A DNA stretch of 64,000 nucleotides. Source: Bacteroidota bacterium (GTDB lineage: Bacteria > Bacteroidota > Ignavibacteria > Kryptoniales > JAKASW01). How positions within the stretch are numbered: the first letter of the stretch is position 1; each line of letters starts with the position of its first letter. The stretch is from contig JAMCXB010000067.1 of NCBI GenBank assembly GCA_023480735.1, forward strand, positions 19,801-83,800, given 5' to 3'. A model generated the notes under the pieces. It worked only from the letters and a program-made list of their open reading frames with translations, did no database searches and had not been told where the DNA came from. The position numbers were made by a program, and so were the translations under genes. Positions 28,401 through 37,476 of the stretch are shown here, piece after piece.

Positions 28401-28993
28401 ACGCGGAGCAGATCACGTTGAACATCGTCAAGTTTTCCGAGGGCGGCCTTTCTTCTCGCCTTGTACTTCGTGACGCCGGAGGCCTCTTCGAACATCTTTC
28501 TGCGCTCGTCGGTGTTCTCGCGGAGTATATCTTCAACCATCTTCAGCTCGATTACCGAGTAAGCGGTAGCGGCCACCGAGTAAGCGGTAGCGGCCATGCC
28601 GGAATCCATGAGCAAATCCTGGATATCTCTCAGTCGGCATTGATTTCTGTTTATGAAATACTCGCTTTCGCCGGATCGGAAGACGCGCCGGGTAATGCTC
28701 ACTTCCGTATAATCCACCGGAAGGACACCCTTGTCGTTTTTTATCGTTATCGTGACTTCTGCCATTCCCAGAGGCTTTCGGTTCTTCGATCCGTTGAAAA
28801 TCACATTCTCCATCGAATCGCTTCGCAGCATGCTGGTACGCTGCTCGCCCAGTACCCACCGGATGGAATCCAGCACGTTTGTCTTACCGCAGCCATTCGG
28901 CCCCACGACGGAAGTTATACCCCCGTTGAAGGTCAGTTCGGTCTTAGCTGCAAATGATTTAAATCCCAGAAGTTCCAGTTTAGAAAGAAACAT
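25427..28993 (-). CDS. smc: Chromosome segregation protein SMC
   Basis: ATPase of the chromosome condensation complex. The 1188 residues have the full layout: N-terminal head with Walker A (VVGPNGCGKTNVLDSIRWVLGEQ), two long coiled coils (about residues 170-500 and 670-1010), a hinge near 520-640 (LEGLPDGAKAL to NGIIRGGS), and the C-terminal head with signature LLSAGEKTLTA and Walker B CILDEVDGPLDDNN. An exact 21-bp tandem duplication (28554-28595) repeats seven residues (AATAYSV twice) at about 133-146, where the family normally has one AYSVIEL. It starts directly after the GH2-like gene stop. ScpA and ScpB genes are not in the window. Confidence 0.95.
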   Translation of the reverse strand: MFLSKLELLGFKSFAAKTELTFNGGITSVVGPNGCGKTNVLDSIRWVLGEQRTSMLRSDSMENVIFNGSKNRKPLGMAEVTITIKNDKGVLPVDYTEVSITRRVFRSGESEYFINRNQCRLRDIQDLLMDSGMAATAYSVAATAYSVIELKMVEDILRENTDERRKMFEEASGVTKYKARRKAALGKLDDVQRDLLRVNDLIAEVEKKVNSLERQAKRAEQYKRFVEELGALERQYLFSEHISILAKVSPLKDSLSVNESEKASALNTLSHQEELLKLLRLEIGELDKSLSTLRSERSEKLSSLHTVEEESAVLVERTRGLNEKITSLENRKIDLASRNESLASQVEELKLSEIETEEEEKALAASLSVEQESFKTFEERLFAAREKSNVSHESLIRILNDLALKQNERERAHAKLERVRSHNEELVTRRNQLEDEKLQLSGRIESSKSDKERFAGEIASEKTKLSDLERHREELFSEIEGKKTQAQKLREVQQTNEARIDFLNGLVEHLEGLPDGAKALARGEIDGLPKFEVLSDLFYVEQEYRIAAESILGEASNFLMSPDEHTALSAVDALRSRDLGKVTFVCLDRIARPDNRPGNTSFASLLQHIQMLPEHEAIGRYFFENVAVVENYSEAEQILRADHSVICVNFTGDVYSANGIIRGGSTRRTEGGRVGKLRQLEEIRNEQSQLSQQLADLNASVKALQLEMESLPIKTGNEKLRNLELQLARVEQSSVESERSLQGIQGQIIDTQARISRLETELTEAQRELDTVEVALTELNSVKSSNDHEYQAALEELRIIEEEYRKKNETLRDAQAQHIECINKLNFLKREIQSSQEQMSANLDSSARADEDIQTAKLTVEQAQEKLSELEDRKGNLRLEIKALDKRTSELAAKVSDKKSSEESEEKKLNDARVTHDSAVEAVHRVSLKISELEAEARALVERGKEEFNLDITQQTAESLNLPADFDTGAAHERVSYLRGRIESFGPVNLVAFSEYTEEKQRLDFLVGQRSDLLEAEKTLTTTIAEINHTAHQKFLETFEQITENFKATFQSLFNGGEADLQLEANADPLEAKIEIMAKPAGKRPQSIDLLSAGEKTLTAIALLFAIYLVKPSPFCILDEVDGPLDDNNTDNYVRMIRQFSNDTQFIVITHNKRTMEAADTLYGVTMEEQGVSKVVAVRFVDEWVANA
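28554..28595 (-). repeat. 21-bp exact tandem duplication inside smc
   Basis: Two exact back-to-back copies of a 21-base unit (28554-28574 and 28575-28595) that keep the frame and double a seven-residue segment of the SMC ATPase head. Other SMC proteins have this segment once. Confidence 0.95.
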
Positions 28994-31600
28994 TTACGCT
29001 ACTCTATTTCCGATGATAAACTTGTAGAAGAATTGGGTATACGATATTATGCCATCAGTCCCGTTGTAATAAAGCATGACAAGCAGGACTAATCCGACGA
29101 GAATCGCCGTGCCTACTAAGCCGACGCGAATAGTGGGAAGGTCGTAAATAACGCCGGTGCCGTGGAATAACCTGAACAGGCTAAGTAAGAAGAGAGCCAA
29201 CAGAATTACTATTGAAGCCCATACGAACCTCGGATCTCCCAGCAATCGAAAGAGGATCATGTCCAGCAATATCAGGAACGACATTGGAAGCATCGACCAC
29301 GTCGCAATCGTGAACGCGCTGACCGTCTGCAGCCGAATCTTAACTGCAAACGAGAAAAGTTTGATTACCAACGTTACGAGCGTCACCAGCAGCGTTATAA
29401 GGATCGTGAATACGACGATGAAGTTGACCGGATGCCAGATCAGGTAATCGACCTTGATTTTGAGAATGTCGCTCGGCAGGAGGAGGCCTAGCAACCTGTC
29501 GAACACGTAATCGGATCGAAACGCATAGACGAGGCTCGAGAGATAAATGGAGATCCCCGCGGAAATCAGAAGGAGGACAATCGATGTTTGAAATGGAGAG
29601 ATCATCCGCTGATCGCGAACGTCCGCAAAAAAGTTGTACGGCCTGAAGATGGCACGCGTCGCGCTCTCACGAAACCATCGCCTGCTGTAATGAAGATACG
29701 TAATTATTACAAGAAGCAGCGTCGACAAAATGACATATACTATGGGTGGGGTTTCCGTGTAATTGCCGATCGAAAGACTGGGCAGTGTTTCGTCGTTGAA
29801 TAGCGCCCTCACAACCGCAAAGGACGGCCTCTTTTCCCTCCAGTAACTGACGAGGCCGAACGTGTATAAGTATGGATGACCGTTCGGCATTAGATGCGGC
29901 ACGGCGCCTCGCCAGTCGGCGAAGCTGTTTACCGAAACGCCGGCGAAGTTGCCATTTTGAACTGCATCGAAAGCGTCAACCAAGAACCGGGCCTGATGTT
30001 CGAGAGAGAGCGGATCCGCATAACCATTATGATTGCTGATCTGCGTCTGAGTCCCGACAGAAGATACCCAGTAGATTGATTTTCTGGTGGGAACCGATAT
30101 CTCGTCGAGAAAATCCTTCATGCTCCTTCCGGAGTTAAATGGAGTCAAATCCAGCCCGACAAAATCCGCATCGGTTGCGGTAGTATCGGCCAACCCGGTT
30201 AATGGGGTGTAATAAACGAGCATTGAGGATTCACCGTGGACCAGAGAGACTATCGACGAAATATATGTACTTGTCGCGCTAACCGACGGATCAAGATTGC
30301 TGCCGGCAGATATAGCTACAACCGACGGATGGTATGAAGTCTGATCGACCACCTCTTCGGCATAACTCTGCAACGATCCGCGATACCGATTCGACTGGAG
30401 AACAGATGCAGGCGCGTCTACTAACGGAATCTCCTCGAATACTAGGAGCCCGAACCTGTCGCAGAGGTTCAACAATCTCTGTGAAGGCGGATAGTGAACC
30501 ACCCGTATGGCGTTAGCACCGAGAGTCTTTATGACCGCAATGTCTTTCTCGAGTCTCACCTCACCGAGTGCAGCGCCTACATTCGGATAGTCGTCCACGT
30601 AGTTCACACTCTTAACGAATGTCTCTTGGCCATTGAGATAGAATTTTCCGCCGGATGCGGTAAATGTCCTGAATCCAATATCGTCGACGTACTCGTCTAC
30701 TTCCGAGGTGCCTGAATACAGGAAGAAGTGAAGCTCGTACAAGTCTGGATGAGACGGCGACCAGAGGCTCGGATTCTGAACCTGAAGTGAAAAGTCTAAT
30801 TTGGCATTATGATTCTCGGCAAGCGTAAAAGCATCGTTGCCGGTCTTGGCCACGACCTTTCCCGAAGCCTTGTCAACGAGCTCTGCGTATGCCGTAAAAG
30901 GAACTGTGGTGGCACTCGAATCAATTCCGTACCTGGAGTAGTCCGAGGCAAAGACAAGAATACTGGCATCGACCTGCGCCGCGTCATAGCTTGAATTGAG
31001 ATTCGTCCTGACAGTGGGGTGATCGAAGTAGACAGGAGGCATCACCTGGAGATAAACGCTTCTGAAGAGGCCGGTATAACACTCCGGCTGAAAAGCAAGC
31101 TGCTTGAGTGGAATTGTAGAGGCGGGACTCAGTTTGTTGTGAGTGATGATCTCCACCAAATTCTCTTTGCCAGCCTGCAGGAGCCTATCGGGAATTTTTA
31201 CATTGATGGCAGAGTACGCCCCATTGTGGATCGTAACAAACTCATTATTGATTCTGATTTCTGTCGAGAGCCCCCCGTTTCCTATGAAGAGTTTGAACAC
31301 ATTGTGATCCACGAAGTTCTTTGGCACATAAATCCGCCGTGCGTAGATAACCTCTCCGTGATAACTGGAAGTTGATGGTATCACGACAGATTGCCATGAT
31401 TTGCCGCTGTTGATAGAACTGCGCCACTCACCATCAAGGTTGATTCTCCCTCTTGTTGCCGTCACTTGTTCATATTTCAAGCCGTGCTGCGCGAGTTCAG
31501 CCTGTGGACTTGGTTGTTGGGCCTCAGTCTTCCCAGCGAAAACAACAAAAACCAAGAGGAGATAAGGTACTGTCAATTTTGGAAGCTTATAGGGGAACAT
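28994..31600 (-). CDS. GH2-like protein with C-terminal polytopic membrane domain, probable pseudoenzyme
   Basis: Glycoside hydrolase family 2 layout: signal peptide (residues 1-27, ending KTEAQQ), sugar-binding jelly roll, Ig-like domain and TIM barrel with NAIRVVHYPPSQRLLNLCDRFGLLVFEEIPL. At the acid/base site, where family members have GNE, the sequence is HPSVVAISAGSNLDP (about residue 435). At the nucleophile site, where a Glu is expected after a beta strand, it reads SIYWVSSVGTQ (about 513). Both catalytic glutamates thus seem absent. After about residue 618 there are five or six membrane helices with a Yip1-like feel. It may bind carbohydrate at the envelope rather than cut it. It ends exactly where smc begins. 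Confidence 0.8.
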   Translation of the reverse strand: MFPYKLPKLTVPYLLLVFVVFAGKTEAQQPSPQAELAQHGLKYEQVTATRGRINLDGEWRSSINSGKSWQSVVIPSTSSYHGEVIYARRIYVPKNFVDHNVFKLFIGNGGLSTEIRINNEFVTIHNGAYSAINVKIPDRLLQAGKENLVEIITHNKLSPASTIPLKQLAFQPECYTGLFRSVYLQVMPPVYFDHPTVRTNLNSSYDAAQVDASILVFASDYSRYGIDSSATTVPFTAYAELVDKASGKVVAKTGNDAFTLAENHNAKLDFSLQVQNPSLWSPSHPDLYELHFFLYSGTSEVDEYVDDIGFRTFTASGGKFYLNGQETFVKSVNYVDDYPNVGAALGEVRLEKDIAVIKTLGANAIRVVHYPPSQRLLNLCDRFGLLVFEEIPLVDAPASVLQSNRYRGSLQSYAEEVVDQTSYHPSVVAISAGSNLDPSVSATSTYISSIVSLVHGESSMLVYYTPLTGLADTTATDADFVGLDLTPFNSGRSMKDFLDEISVPTRKSIYWVSSVGTQTQISNHNGYADPLSLEHQARFLVDAFDAVQNGNFAGVSVNSFADWRGAVPHLMPNGHPYLYTFGLVSYWREKRPSFAVVRALFNDETLPSLSIGNYTETPPIVYVILSTLLLVIITYLHYSRRWFRESATRAIFRPYNFFADVRDQRMISPFQTSIVLLLISAGISIYLSSLVYAFRSDYVFDRLLGLLLPSDILKIKVDYLIWHPVNFIVVFTILITLLVTLVTLVIKLFSFAVKIRLQTVSAFTIATWSMLPMSFLILLDMILFRLLGDPRFVWASIVILLALFLLSLFRLFHGTGVIYDLPTIRVGLVGTAILVGLVLLVMLYYNGTDGIISYTQFFYKFIIGNRVA

Positions 31601-31687
31601 TTATAGCGGTTTAACTCCCATTGTTATGAAATTTAATCAAATCGTGAGGGGAATGCAATCGATGGAAGCAGGATTATGTCCCAAAAT

Positions 31688-32557
31688 TCAACTAATAAGC
31701 CGTAACACGGACTTTCTGGCGGCTGTTTCACCCGCCCGTATCATCTCGTCCAGCCTGTCAAAATTAGCCCAATTAGTGCGCCCGACCGCAGGACGAATCA
31801 GGAAGTCCGATTGTGACAGAAGCATTTGAGTATGATAGTAATTTGTTATTTCACCTGCCCTCACCGCAACTTCGAAAGCACTTTCCGGCTTGCTGTCACG
31901 TTTCAGATCCATCGACACGTCGACGGCGATCACTCTGCCCGGGAAAGCAGCTATTGCCGCTGTTACGGGAACTGTGCTGGTAGTGCTCCCGTCAACTAGT
32001 AAGGAAGGACCGATTCTCATGGGTTCGACAATCCCCGGAATCGAAGAACTCGCTATGAGTGCCGGAATGACTTTCCCTCGCCTCAGAACCACTTCCTTGC
32101 CGGTTACCAGGTCCGTAGCTACACAAAGAAACGGCAGCTTAAGATCTGAGAAATGAAGGTCCGGCAAAAGACATTTCAGTGTGTCGTTCAAAATGTCCCG
32201 TGAAAAAACCGCGCTCGAAGATGCAGCCTTAAGGTAAACATATCCCCTTCCCAGCCTTCTCATTGTCTTATTCGGTTCCAGAAACGTATCGGGATTTTCT
32301 GAGAGAAGGAAGAATGTCCTGCCGAAGTTCTCGTGGAACTTGCTTGACAGAAATTTTCTAAAGATCTCCTCGACCTCTATGGCATCGTTATAGTATGCGA
32401 ACATCGCACCCACGACGGCGCCCATGCTCGTTCCCGCAATAGCCTTGACCTTGATGCCCTCTTGCTGGAGTATCTTCAGAACGCCAATATGAGCCAATCC
32501 TCGCGCACCCCCGCCCCCGAGGGCAAGAACAAACTCTCTAGCTTTTCTTCGAAACAT
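31688..32557 (-). CDS. Patatin-like phospholipase (RssA-like)
   Basis: Predicted lipid acyl hydrolase of the cytoplasm or inner membrane face. The 289 residues carry the oxyanion loop ALGGGGARGLAHIGVL, the nucleophile elbow in AGTSMGAVVGAMFAYY (GxSxG) and the dyad aspartate in LLVDGSTTSTVPV (DG). There is no signal peptide or outer-membrane barrel, so it is of the short RssA/YchK kind. Its 3' part has SQSDFLIRPAVGRTNWANFDRLDEMIRAGE, the usual end. It lies 78 bases after the prenyl synthase gene and 87 bases before the GH2-like gene start on the same strand. Confidence 0.9.
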   Translation of the reverse strand: MFRRKAREFVLALGGGGARGLAHIGVLKILQQEGIKVKAIAGTSMGAVVGAMFAYYNDAIEVEEIFRKFLSSKFHENFGRTFFLLSENPDTFLEPNKTMRRLGRGYVYLKAASSSAVFSRDILNDTLKCLLPDLHFSDLKLPFLCVATDLVTGKEVVLRRGKVIPALIASSSIPGIVEPMRIGPSLLVDGSTTSTVPVTAAIAAFPGRVIAVDVSMDLKRDSKPESAFEVAVRAGEITNYYHTQMLLSQSDFLIRPAVGRTNWANFDRLDEMIRAGETAARKSVLRLIS

Positions 32558-32635
32558 GTCTCTCTAGGTAATCGAAGGATGAAAGAATTCCTTCCAAGGT
32601 CGACCTTTCACTATGCACGGTTGCCCAAGAGTAAT

Positions 32636-33607
32636 TCAACTCATCCTCTCGACGACAAACTCTGTGAGCTTCAGCAGAGACGATTTCGCTTCGGATTCAG
32701 GAATTTCTTCCAGTTCATATCTTGCCTTCGACGCGAACTCCTCCGCCTTCTTGCGAGCCCTATCAATTCCGCCATAGTTTTGTGCAAATTCAATTACTTC
32801 TGAAATCTTCGAGCCTGCCTTCCCATTCTTCAGGAGCCTCAGGATCGATCTTGATGTCCGTTTCGGAGCGTCCGCGAATGCATATATTAACGGAAGAGTA
32901 ACCTTTCTCTCACGAATGTCGCTTCCGATGGGTTTCCCTAAAGTAGCCGTCTTTCCCTCGTAGTCAAGCACATCATCTCGTATCTGGAAGGCCATCCCGA
33001 GATATTCACCGAAGGCTTTCATGCGAAGGACGATACTCTCATCCCTGGTTGCGCTGGTTGCACCCAGCTCGCAGCAAGTGGAAATCAACGACGCCGTCTT
33101 GTCCGAGATTATTCTGAAGTAAGTCTCTTCATCCATGTCGAGTTGCTTCGCTTTCTGAATCTGAAGGAGCTCCCCTTCGCTCATACGCTTAACTGCGATC
33201 GAACTCAATTTTAGGAACTGGAATTCGTCATTAAATAGCGACAGAAGCAATCCTCTCGACAGCAAATAGTCTCCCATCAGAACAGCCACTTTATTTTTCC
33301 AAGTCGCACTTATAGAGGCAATCCCTCGTCTTGTATCGGCTCCGTCGACTACATCGTCGTGTATTAGAGTGGCGGTGTGCAGCAGCTCAACCAAGGTTGC
33401 CGCATGGTAAGTGCTGGGAGTGATTCCCCCGCCTGCTTCCGCAGACAACAAGACGAGAATAGGCCGAATTTTCTTGCCTTTCTGATGCAGTACATAACGG
33501 GCAATCGTATCGACTATACCGACATTTGAACGAATGGCCGTCTTAAATTCTCTATTGAAAGTCCTAATCTCCTCCCTAACGGGAAAGATTATTTCATTTA
33601 AGTTCAA
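32636..33607 (-). CDS. ispB: Polyprenyl (octaprenyl/heptaprenyl-type) diphosphate synthase
   Basis: Chain-elongating trans-prenyltransferase that uses IPP. The 323 residues have KGKKIRPILVLLSAEAGGG, the first Asp-rich motif in LIHDDVVDGADTRRG, YLLSRGLLLSL, and the second Asp-rich region FQIRDDVLDYEGKTATLGKPIGSDIRERKVTLPLIYA. The residues just before the first DDxxD lack bulky aromatic side chains (AATLVELLHTATLIHDD), which is usual for long-chain (quinone side chain) products. That is an inference. Together with ispD it shows the isoprenoid branch for quinones. Confidence 0.9.
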   Translation of the reverse strand: MNLNEIIFPVREEIRTFNREFKTAIRSNVGIVDTIARYVLHQKGKKIRPILVLLSAEAGGGITPSTYHAATLVELLHTATLIHDDVVDGADTRRGIASISATWKNKVAVLMGDYLLSRGLLLSLFNDEFQFLKLSSIAVKRMSEGELLQIQKAKQLDMDEETYFRIISDKTASLISTCCELGATSATRDESIVLRMKAFGEYLGMAFQIRDDVLDYEGKTATLGKPIGSDIRERKVTLPLIYAFADAPKRTSRSILRLLKNGKAGSKISEVIEFAQNYGGIDRARKKAEEFASKARYELEEIPESEAKSSLLKLTEFVVERMS

Positions 33608-33624
33608 AACTCACCTGTAAAGAA

Positions 33625-34404
33625 TTATGCAGTGACTTTTTCTTTCTTTTGTTTATTCGCTCGCGTCACTTGAACGACCAGTATCGAAATTTCATACAGA
33701 AGGTATAATGGGACGGCAACCATTATCTGGCTGGCGACATCAGGTGGCGTGATCGCTGCGGCTACCAGAAGTACTACGATCACGGCATGCCGCCTGTACT
33801 TTCGCATAAATTGCGGGCCCAAGATGCCGAGTTTTGCCAGGAAATAAGAAAGCATGGGAAGTTCAAAAACGACTCCGCAAGCCAGTATTATTCCGACGAT
33901 AAAACTGAAGTATGATTGGACATCAATTATGTTCTCAATGTTGGTCGTCCCGAAGCCGGAGAAAAACGACAGGGCGTTCGGTATTAGAAAGAAGTAACCG
34001 AAAGAGCCGCCAACAAGAAAGAATAGTGTCGAGAAGAAGACGATTGACGTGACGTATTTCCGCTCATTCGGGTACAGTGCCGGCTGAACAAACTTCCAGA
34101 AATGATACAGCGTGTTGGGGAGACTTAAGATCAATCCGGCAATGAAGACAATCTCCATATAGAGCATCAGCTGGCCATAGGGTCTCAAGTTCTGAACTCT
34201 CAAAGGAGGTCTGCTATGTAAGGCAGGAGCCAGAAGGAACTTGTTTACAATTGCATCCGAGAAGAAGGCGCATATTGCAGTAGCTACTGCAATGCCCACG
34301 AGCGACCAGATGAGGCGCGAACGAAGCTCCTCAAGATGATCCCAGAACGACATCTCCCTCTGAGGCTCGTCTGGAGACGCTATTTCTTCTACGTGCTCAG
34401 TCAT
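33625..34404 (-). CDS. tatC: Sec-independent (Tat) translocase protein TatC
   Basis: Core receptor of the twin-arginine export system. The 259 residues have six membrane segments, the N-terminal MSFWDHLEELRSRLIWSL motif, the conserved glutamate-containing MEIVFIAGLILSLPNTLYHFWKFVQPALYPNERK loop and VVFELPMLSYFLAKLGILG. Its stop and the glyA gene below are separated by no gap: the tatC start at 34404 coincides with the last base of glyA. TatA/TatB genes are not in the window. Confidence 0.95.
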   Translation of the reverse strand: MTEHVEEIASPDEPQREMSFWDHLEELRSRLIWSLVGIAVATAICAFFSDAIVNKFLLAPALHSRPPLRVQNLRPYGQLMLYMEIVFIAGLILSLPNTLYHFWKFVQPALYPNERKYVTSIVFFSTLFFLVGGSFGYFFLIPNALSFFSGFGTTNIENIIDVQSYFSFIVGIILACGVVFELPMLSYFLAKLGILGPQFMRKYRRHAVIVVLLVAAAITPPDVASQIMVAVPLYLLYEISILVVQVTRANKQKKEKVTA

Positions 34405-35726
34405 CAGCCGCGAGCGGCAAACTCCTTAGCAAAATCGTATAGCGGGAATTTGCCGCATAAGTTTTTCACATCCTCTCTGACGTCTCTCAACTTCTGTTCA
34501 TCCGAGACATTTGAAATAACCCGATCGATTAAATCAGCGACATCCTCCATTTCGGATTCTCTGAAACCACGAGTCGTCACGGCAGGAGTTCCTACCCTTA
34601 TGCCGCTCGTGATCATCGGTGATTTGTCGTCAAAAGGAACCATGTTCTTATTAACAGTAATCCCGGCTTTCTCGAGAGCCTTCTCGGCGTCTTTGCCGGT
34701 AACATTCTTGTTCCTCAGATCAACCAGCATCAGATGGTTGTCAGTTCCGCCTGAGACGAGTTGATATCCTCTCTTTGTCAACTCTTCAGAGAGTCGCTTC
34801 GCGTTGGCTACAACCTGCTGCGTGTACACTCCGAAAGTATCGCTTAACGCCTCGCCAAAGGCAACTGCTTTGGCCGCAATCACATGCATCAACGGACCAC
34901 CCTGAATCCCCGGCATAACGTTAGAGTCCACTATCTCAGACATCATCTTTAGTCTGCCGGATTTCGGAGCCGTTTGACCAAACGGGTTCTCGTAGTCTTT
35001 CCCCATCAGAATCAGCCCTCCCCGGGGTCCCCTAAGTGTCTTGTGGGTTGTCGATGTGACAATGTGGCAGTAAGGGAGGGGATCGTTCAGGAGTTTTGTT
35101 GCTATGAGTCCTGCAGGGTGCGCAATATCTGCCATCAGGAAGGCGCCGACCTTATCGGCGATTTGCCGAAAAGCCTTGAAATCGATGTCGCGTGGATATG
35201 CACTGGCACCGACGACAATCATCTTCGGCTTATGTTCGGTTGCTAACCGCTCAACTTCATCAAAGTCTATTCTTCCAGTTTCTCTTTTTACGCCGTAGGC
35301 GACTACATTGAACAACTTGCCGCTGAAATTTACCGGTGAGCCATGTGTCAGGTGTCCACCGTGCGCCAGGTTCATCCCGAGAATCGTGTCACCTGGCTTT
35401 ATGAATGAGAAGTAAGCGGCCATATTTGCCTGACTGCCTGCGTGCGGCTGAACGTTGGCGTATTCTGCACCGAACAGCTTCTTAACCCTCTCCCTGGCGA
35501 TGTTCTCCGCTACGTCTACGAATTCACATCCGCCGTAATAGCGCTTGCCCGGATATCCTTCAGCATACTTGTTTGTCAATACCGTACCCAGAGCCGCGAG
35601 TACGGGCTTGCTCACGAAATTCTCCGATGCAATTAATTCTATAGTATTATTCTGGCGGGAGATTTCCCTGGCGATGGCATCAAAGACTTCACCATCGGCA
35701 CTTCTGAGAACTTCCAGAGTATCCAT
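34404..35726 (-). CDS. glyA: Serine hydroxymethyltransferase
   Basis: PLP enzyme that interconverts serine and glycine with tetrahydrofolate. Family blocks: [55 protein letters not shown], the PLP lysine in [18 protein letters not shown], and [26 protein letters not shown]. The frame is open to a GTG at 35735, but ATG at 35726 has AGAGG at a good distance and was chosen. The product is about 440 residues. It shares a base with the tatC start and lies 30 bases after rpiB. Confidence 0.96.
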   Translation of the reverse strand: MDTLEVLRSADGEVFDAIAREISRQNNTIELIASENFVSKPVLAALGTVLTNKYAEGYPGKRYYGGCEFVDVAENIARERVKKLFGAEYANVQPHAGSQANMAAYFSFIKPGDTILGMNLAHGGHLTHGSPVNFSGKLFNVVAYGVKRETGRIDFDEVERLATEHKPKMIVVGASAYPRDIDFKAFRQIADKVGAFLMADIAHPAGLIATKLLNDPLPYCHIVTSTTHKTLRGPRGGLILMGKDYENPFGQTAPKSGRLKMMSEIVDSNVMPGIQGGPLMHVIAAKAVAFGEALSDTFGVYTQQVVANAKRLSEELTKRGYQLVSGGTDNHLMLVDLRNKNVTGKDAEKALEKAGITVNKNMVPFDDKSPMITSGIRVGTPAVTTRGFRESEMEDVADLIDRVISNVSDEQKLRDVREDVKNLCGKFPLYDFAKEFAARG

Positions 35727-35756
35727 GATGTGCACCTCTTTCTAGTAAAGATTGAC

Positions 35757-36203
35757 CTAGCAACTGCTGAGGCTGTGAATTTTCTCGACACGGCGCAAAT
35801 GCCGCCCGCCCTCAAACGGCGTCGAAAGCCAGACTCGTATCATCTTTTCGGCGGTATCCCAGTCTGTCAACCGTTCCCCAATGCTGAGCACGTTGGCATC
35901 GTTGTGCCTGCGGGAAAGCTCAGCCATCTCGACCGTCGTGCAGAGAGCAGAGCGAACATTCTCTACCTTATTTGCCACGATGTCCATGCCTATTCCGCTC
36001 CCGCAGACCAGTATGCCTCTGTCACATTCGCCGGTGCCGACAGCTTTAGCGGCAGCATAGGCAAAATCCGGATAATCACACGACGAATTGCTGTATGTGC
36101 CAAAGTCTTTATATTCCAATCCCAGTTCGTCGCCGAGAAGCGTCTTAATTCTTTCCTTGTAGTGAAAACCTGCATGATCCGACGCGAGTGCGAGCATTCT
36201 CAT
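35757..36203 (-). CDS. rpiB: Ribose-5-phosphate isomerase B
   Basis: Interconverts ribose 5-phosphate and ribulose 5-phosphate. The LacAB/RpiB fold is evident: LALASDHAGFHYKERIKTLL, FGTYSNSSCDYPDFAYAAAKAV, and GILVCGSGIGMDIVANKVENVRSALC, which holds the active-site Cys and Gly loop, followed by RRHNDANVLSIGERL. The frame is open further upstream, but ATG at 36203 overlaps the upstream gene's stop (ATGA). A second ATG at 36197 has better spacing from AGGAG and may be the true start (MLALASDHAG). Confidence 0.95.
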   Translation of the reverse strand: MRMLALASDHAGFHYKERIKTLLGDELGLEYKDFGTYSNSSCDYPDFAYAAAKAVGTGECDRGILVCGSGIGMDIVANKVENVRSALCTTVEMAELSRRHNDANVLSIGERLTDWDTAEKMIRVWLSTPFEGGRHLRRVEKIHSLSSC

Positions 36204-37476
36204 TCTCCTACGGGGCGTATGAACCACACTTCGCCCAAAGTGACCGAGACATAAATCCTAAAGATCCTCTCCTGGAGAGGAAAATCATTCGACAACCCTC
36301 GCAGCCCATATTGGGCTGATATATTTACTGTAGACGAATAACTCATCGGAAGCTCAATGCCAGCAGTCAAAAAGAACTCATCTACTTGCTTATTCTGTCC
36401 GGATTTTGTCGGTAGAACAAACTGCGTTTTCTCATAGTAGAATCCTGCACGCAGAATTTGCTTGTCGTACAGCGCACCAATTGCCCTGCCGCGCAAGTAC
36501 TGAACTCCGCCACCGACAAACAGGACATCTTTGAATGTCCCAGGTGCCGTGAAGGAATCATAGTAACGAGAGAGCTGCTGCGTACGAACGTCTAAGACCG
36601 CAGATAAATCCTCGCTAAAACTCTTTGATATACCTATCCCGTATTCCGGCGGAATATACCCTGAGGCTAACGAAGTAAACGCCGTATCAAGCCCGTCGGA
36701 ATAAACATTCGACAGTTGATCGTTCCCGTTGAGTTGATAAGGAAGCTTGTAATAGCCCGCAATATCGAAACCGTGCAGGAAATCCACCTTCACGAGATCG
36801 TCCAAGTGACTCAAGATCACGCCAAAAGTTTCACTTGAGCCGTGGAGGTAAAGACTGTTATCCGAAAAGGTGTTTTGGTAACTGGTGTTCGAAAAGTTGA
36901 CCTGACCCGTCGTCTCTGTCCTTCCGAACGCATAATTGAACGTTGCTCCAATGCTTATCTCCTTGAATGGAGAAAAACTTGTTCCGACAAAGCCTTCTCC
37001 GAGTCCACCGGAGCCCGTGTTAAGATAAGTTGCAGATGGAATTGTAGATGTGGAGCTGATGATGGACTTAATTTGGTCTTGATAGCATATTGATAGGATG
37101 TAAGGGGTGTGAATCCCAACGCCAATGAAATGCCCAGATCACGATCAATAGGAACCGCGAAAATTCCTCCCCCGAAATTACCGTTGACAAGATAAGAAGA
37201 TTCATTGCTCAAGTTATCGTGCGAGTTTACACCTGAAAAGTCGTAAAGAGCACTGAACTGAACATTCTGAAGAGCCGACCACGTAGCCGGGTTCAGTCGG
37301 TTAAGGGAGCCGTTGTTCAGAAGCGCTAATCCCGCGTTTCCCATTCCAACCGAGTATCCACCGGCAAAACTCGTAAACGCACCGGCTCCCTTGGCGGACA
37401 GTGGGGAACCGTCACCGGCAAACGCGCCGTTTGCTGCGCACAAGAAAGCGGCACAAAATATCAGACTCTTCATCAT
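36200..37476 (-). pseudogene. Outer-membrane protein, frame broken near 37070
   Basis: Two frames together make one secreted beta-rich protein of about 425 residues. The N-terminal part (37476 to about 37070) has a signal peptide (KSLIFCAAFLCAANGAFA) and the GGYSVGMGNAGLALLNNGSLNRLNPATWSALQ region typical of PorV/UPF0164-like or FadL-like channels. The C-terminal part (to 36200) alternates short strands and ends in IFRIYVSVTLGEVWF. The frames join if one A is added to the run in AAATTAAG near 37071, giving KIKSIISSTS. The next gene upstream on the strand is a lipoprotein that overlaps it by 4 bases. The break may be an assembly error in a homopolymer. Confidence 0.75.

Noticed and set aside
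28271..28957. 228-codon open frame on the + strand
   Set aside because: Antisense to smc, and its repeat VSGSGH is only the mirror of the 21-bp duplication.
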